A DNA stretch of 64,000 nucleotides. It comes from Begonia masoniana (lineage: Eukaryota; Streptophyta; Magnoliopsida; Cucurbitales; Begoniaceae). The stretch lies in NCBI GenBank assembly GCA_022432975.1, contig CM039503.1, positions 55,054,466 through 55,118,465 of the forward strand. Reading direction: 5' to 3'. The position numbers were made by a program, and so were the translations under genes. The notes beneath the pieces are model-generated. The model was given only the letters and a program-made list of their open reading frames with translations, ran no database searches and was not told the origin of the DNA. Positions 62,060 through 64,000 of the stretch are shown piece after piece; position 1 is the first letter of the stretch; each line of letters starts with the position of its first letter.

Positions 62060-64000
62060 GGAGATCCCTGATCACAATCTGTTGCTGCAAAAATCAGAAA
62101 CTATGATCAAAATCCGCTATTTTTAACTGTAGCGACCACTAATAATTCATCAAGTTAACCTTCATGATCAATATCAGGCTTTTGGCTGGTTTGTTCATTG
62201 TTGTGTTGTTGCTCCACCTTCTAATCATGCTAGATTAATAAATAATATTATCTCCAAAAAGAAAAGGACATAATATTATAATAGAGAACATTTTTGTCAT
62301 AACGTATGTTCAATCTTAAACCCTAACTACTCATTTTTATAATCTATTGGACATATAATATATCTGGTAAAGTTCAAACTACATCCTCTTTTAGATGTTT
62401 GTACGTTTTTGGACAAATCTTTTTTTTTTGTCCGTAGTTTTTTTTTTTTTTTTTTTTTTTCTGGTTATGGTTTTTCCACCTTAAATCAGTGGTTTCAATT
62501 TCGTATGTTTTTTTTTTTTCCAGAATTATTGTTCGATTTCTAACTTGTAGTGCCTACTCTTTCAGATTCTTTGATGTATTATGCAGTTCTCAAACTGCGG
62601 AATAAAAGTTTCTTGATAAATTTCACTGTTTGATTGCTCGATTTGCAGTTTTTGTGAGAGGTGGTTGAACGGCTCGGGCTTCGACTCACTTTCTTTGATG
62701 GTTGGCTAGATAGGGGCATCATTGTTTATTTTCGTGAGAATTTCTACTTTTGATTTCTTGCTCGATAAATATTTTTTAGCAAATTTTTGGATGATCAATA
62801 CGGAAGAAAGATAAGTGATTGACATGTGGTATCGATCGATATCTTTTCATGATTTTTTTGAGTGCGAGAGCTATACTACTCACATAGAATAGTTCAATGA
62901 CGATTTTGTTCAAAAAATTAACTTAACGAGCTTGTGGTACAAACGGTGTAAGATTTGGGTTCTTTTTAAAATTTACCTTGATATATTCAATTATTACATT
63001 TGAAATATAATTGACGTGACATTTACTCACTTTTATAAATCAAATATTATTTTAAAAATTTATAAAATATCATGATTAACAAATTATACGTATTTGATTT
63101 TTTGTATTTCTACATATCTCTGTTGATGAGAAGTGGGTTCTGAGTGACTAACCCCAGCTATGATCGTAGGATTAAATATTATGTCATTTATCTTCTCTTT
63201 ACAGGAAAAATAATTTTATAATATTTACTTTTTGTGTTGTAAAAGCAAATGCTTTTAAAAAGACTTGAATTAAAATAATACGAAAGAGTTAAGCAAGTCT
63301 TTATTAATCCTCACAAAGCATTGTTTATTACGTCACGCCCACGTGGCCGGTCGATAATTCAAAGTGTAGTCGTAAAACATTGTTACGTAATAAACTCAGA
63401 GTGTCAATAATCTATTACGAGAGTTTATTTGAACTAATGACTCCTGTGATATAATTAACTAGGATTAATGATCTAGTGAGTTAACAAAATCGTTCCAATT
63501 AAATAAGATAAAGTGTAATTTAAATCTTAACGTTTAAGATCATTCACGTAATAAATCTTAAACTATATTTTTTAACAAATTGAAGATCAACATTTTAGAC
63601 ATTTTCGTCAATTTGTTCACTAAATTTAGTTCGTATATACCATGTTTTCCATTCAAATAATGTGTTTTTAACTTGATTTCTAACTTCTATGATCTACCAA
63701 ATTTGAACTATATCTATGTCTCAACAAAATTTAAAATCGTCTGAGAGTAGATCGATAAGTTAAAAATTGGGTTATAAACTATTATGAAAATTGAAAATTA
63801 GGTTAAAACACGTGATTAAATAAAAAACATTATATATATTGCATAATTTACTAGATAAATTGATGACAAAATCTAAATTGCTAACACTTTGAAGTTTTAT
63901 TTGTCAAAAAATATAGATTAAGATATTATAAATTATAAATTGTTATTTACCCAATTAGATATTATAAATTATTGTAACACTTGTTGGTTAGTAGGAGTAA
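62060..64000. other. Intergenic, AT-rich, no gene recognised
   Basis: Long T and A tracts (62400-62520). A palindrome-like CCCACGTGGCC with a G-box core (63348-63358) stands alone. No ORF, RNA or repeat that I can support. Confidence 0.5.

Overview
This is nuclear DNA from a eudicot plant. The evidence is split genes with GT-AG introns, plant-only families (CslB/H, OSCA/CSC1, CERK1-type LysM kinase, NPF transporter, CLE peptide, PPR), Ty1/copia and hAT elements, and Cassandra elements carrying 5S rRNA sequence. I cannot name the species. The CERK1-type protein keeps a YAR motif that Arabidopsis CERK1 lacks, which argues against Brassicaceae.

Layout. (1) 1-23.4 kb: a repeat-rich cluster of three tandem cellulose synthase-like (CslB/H) copies. 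Copy A (2.1-3.6 kb) is a 3' half with a stop codon, followed by a broken 3' end of the neighbouring glycosyltransferase 14 (GT14) gene. Copy B (7.0-12.4 kb) holds only the last two exons and is split by a young copia element. Copy C (12.7-20.8 kb) is a complete nine-exon gene encoding 745 residues. Its third intron holds a gag-protease-only copia element that itself contains a nonautonomous hAT element. A convergent intact ten-exon GT14 gene follows (21.2-23.4 kb). (2) 23.4-28.1 kb: a type-B response regulator exon fragment, a decayed 25S rRNA fragment and a five-exon DUF212 membrane protein gene. (3) 28.4-41.2 kb: an 11-exon OSCA1-like channel gene and a 12-exon CERK1-like gene, both on the minus strand, with a solo Cassandra LTR between them. 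(4) 41.7-45.0 kb: a hAT element, a tandem duplication and a perfect (TTC)496 tract, directly upstream of a small CLE peptide gene (45.1 kb). (5) 46.5-57.4 kb: a small organellar-type RRM protein, mitochondrial ribosomal protein uL30m, an NPF6-type transporter, a papain-like protease and a frameshifted PPR gene. (6) 58.7-64 kb: a dispersed repeat, a hAT element containing about 143 copies of a 7-bp unit, and a triply broken HMA/HIPP pseudogene.

The genes form no operon-like unit. The functional themes are cell-wall and Golgi glycosyltransfer (CslB/H, GT14), membrane sensing and signalling (OSCA, CERK1, CLE), transport (NPF) and organelle gene expression (uL30m, RRM, PPR). Exon models were built by hand from reading frame, splice sites and remembered family alignments. 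Each model listed closes exactly in phase, which is the main support for its boundaries. No database search was run.
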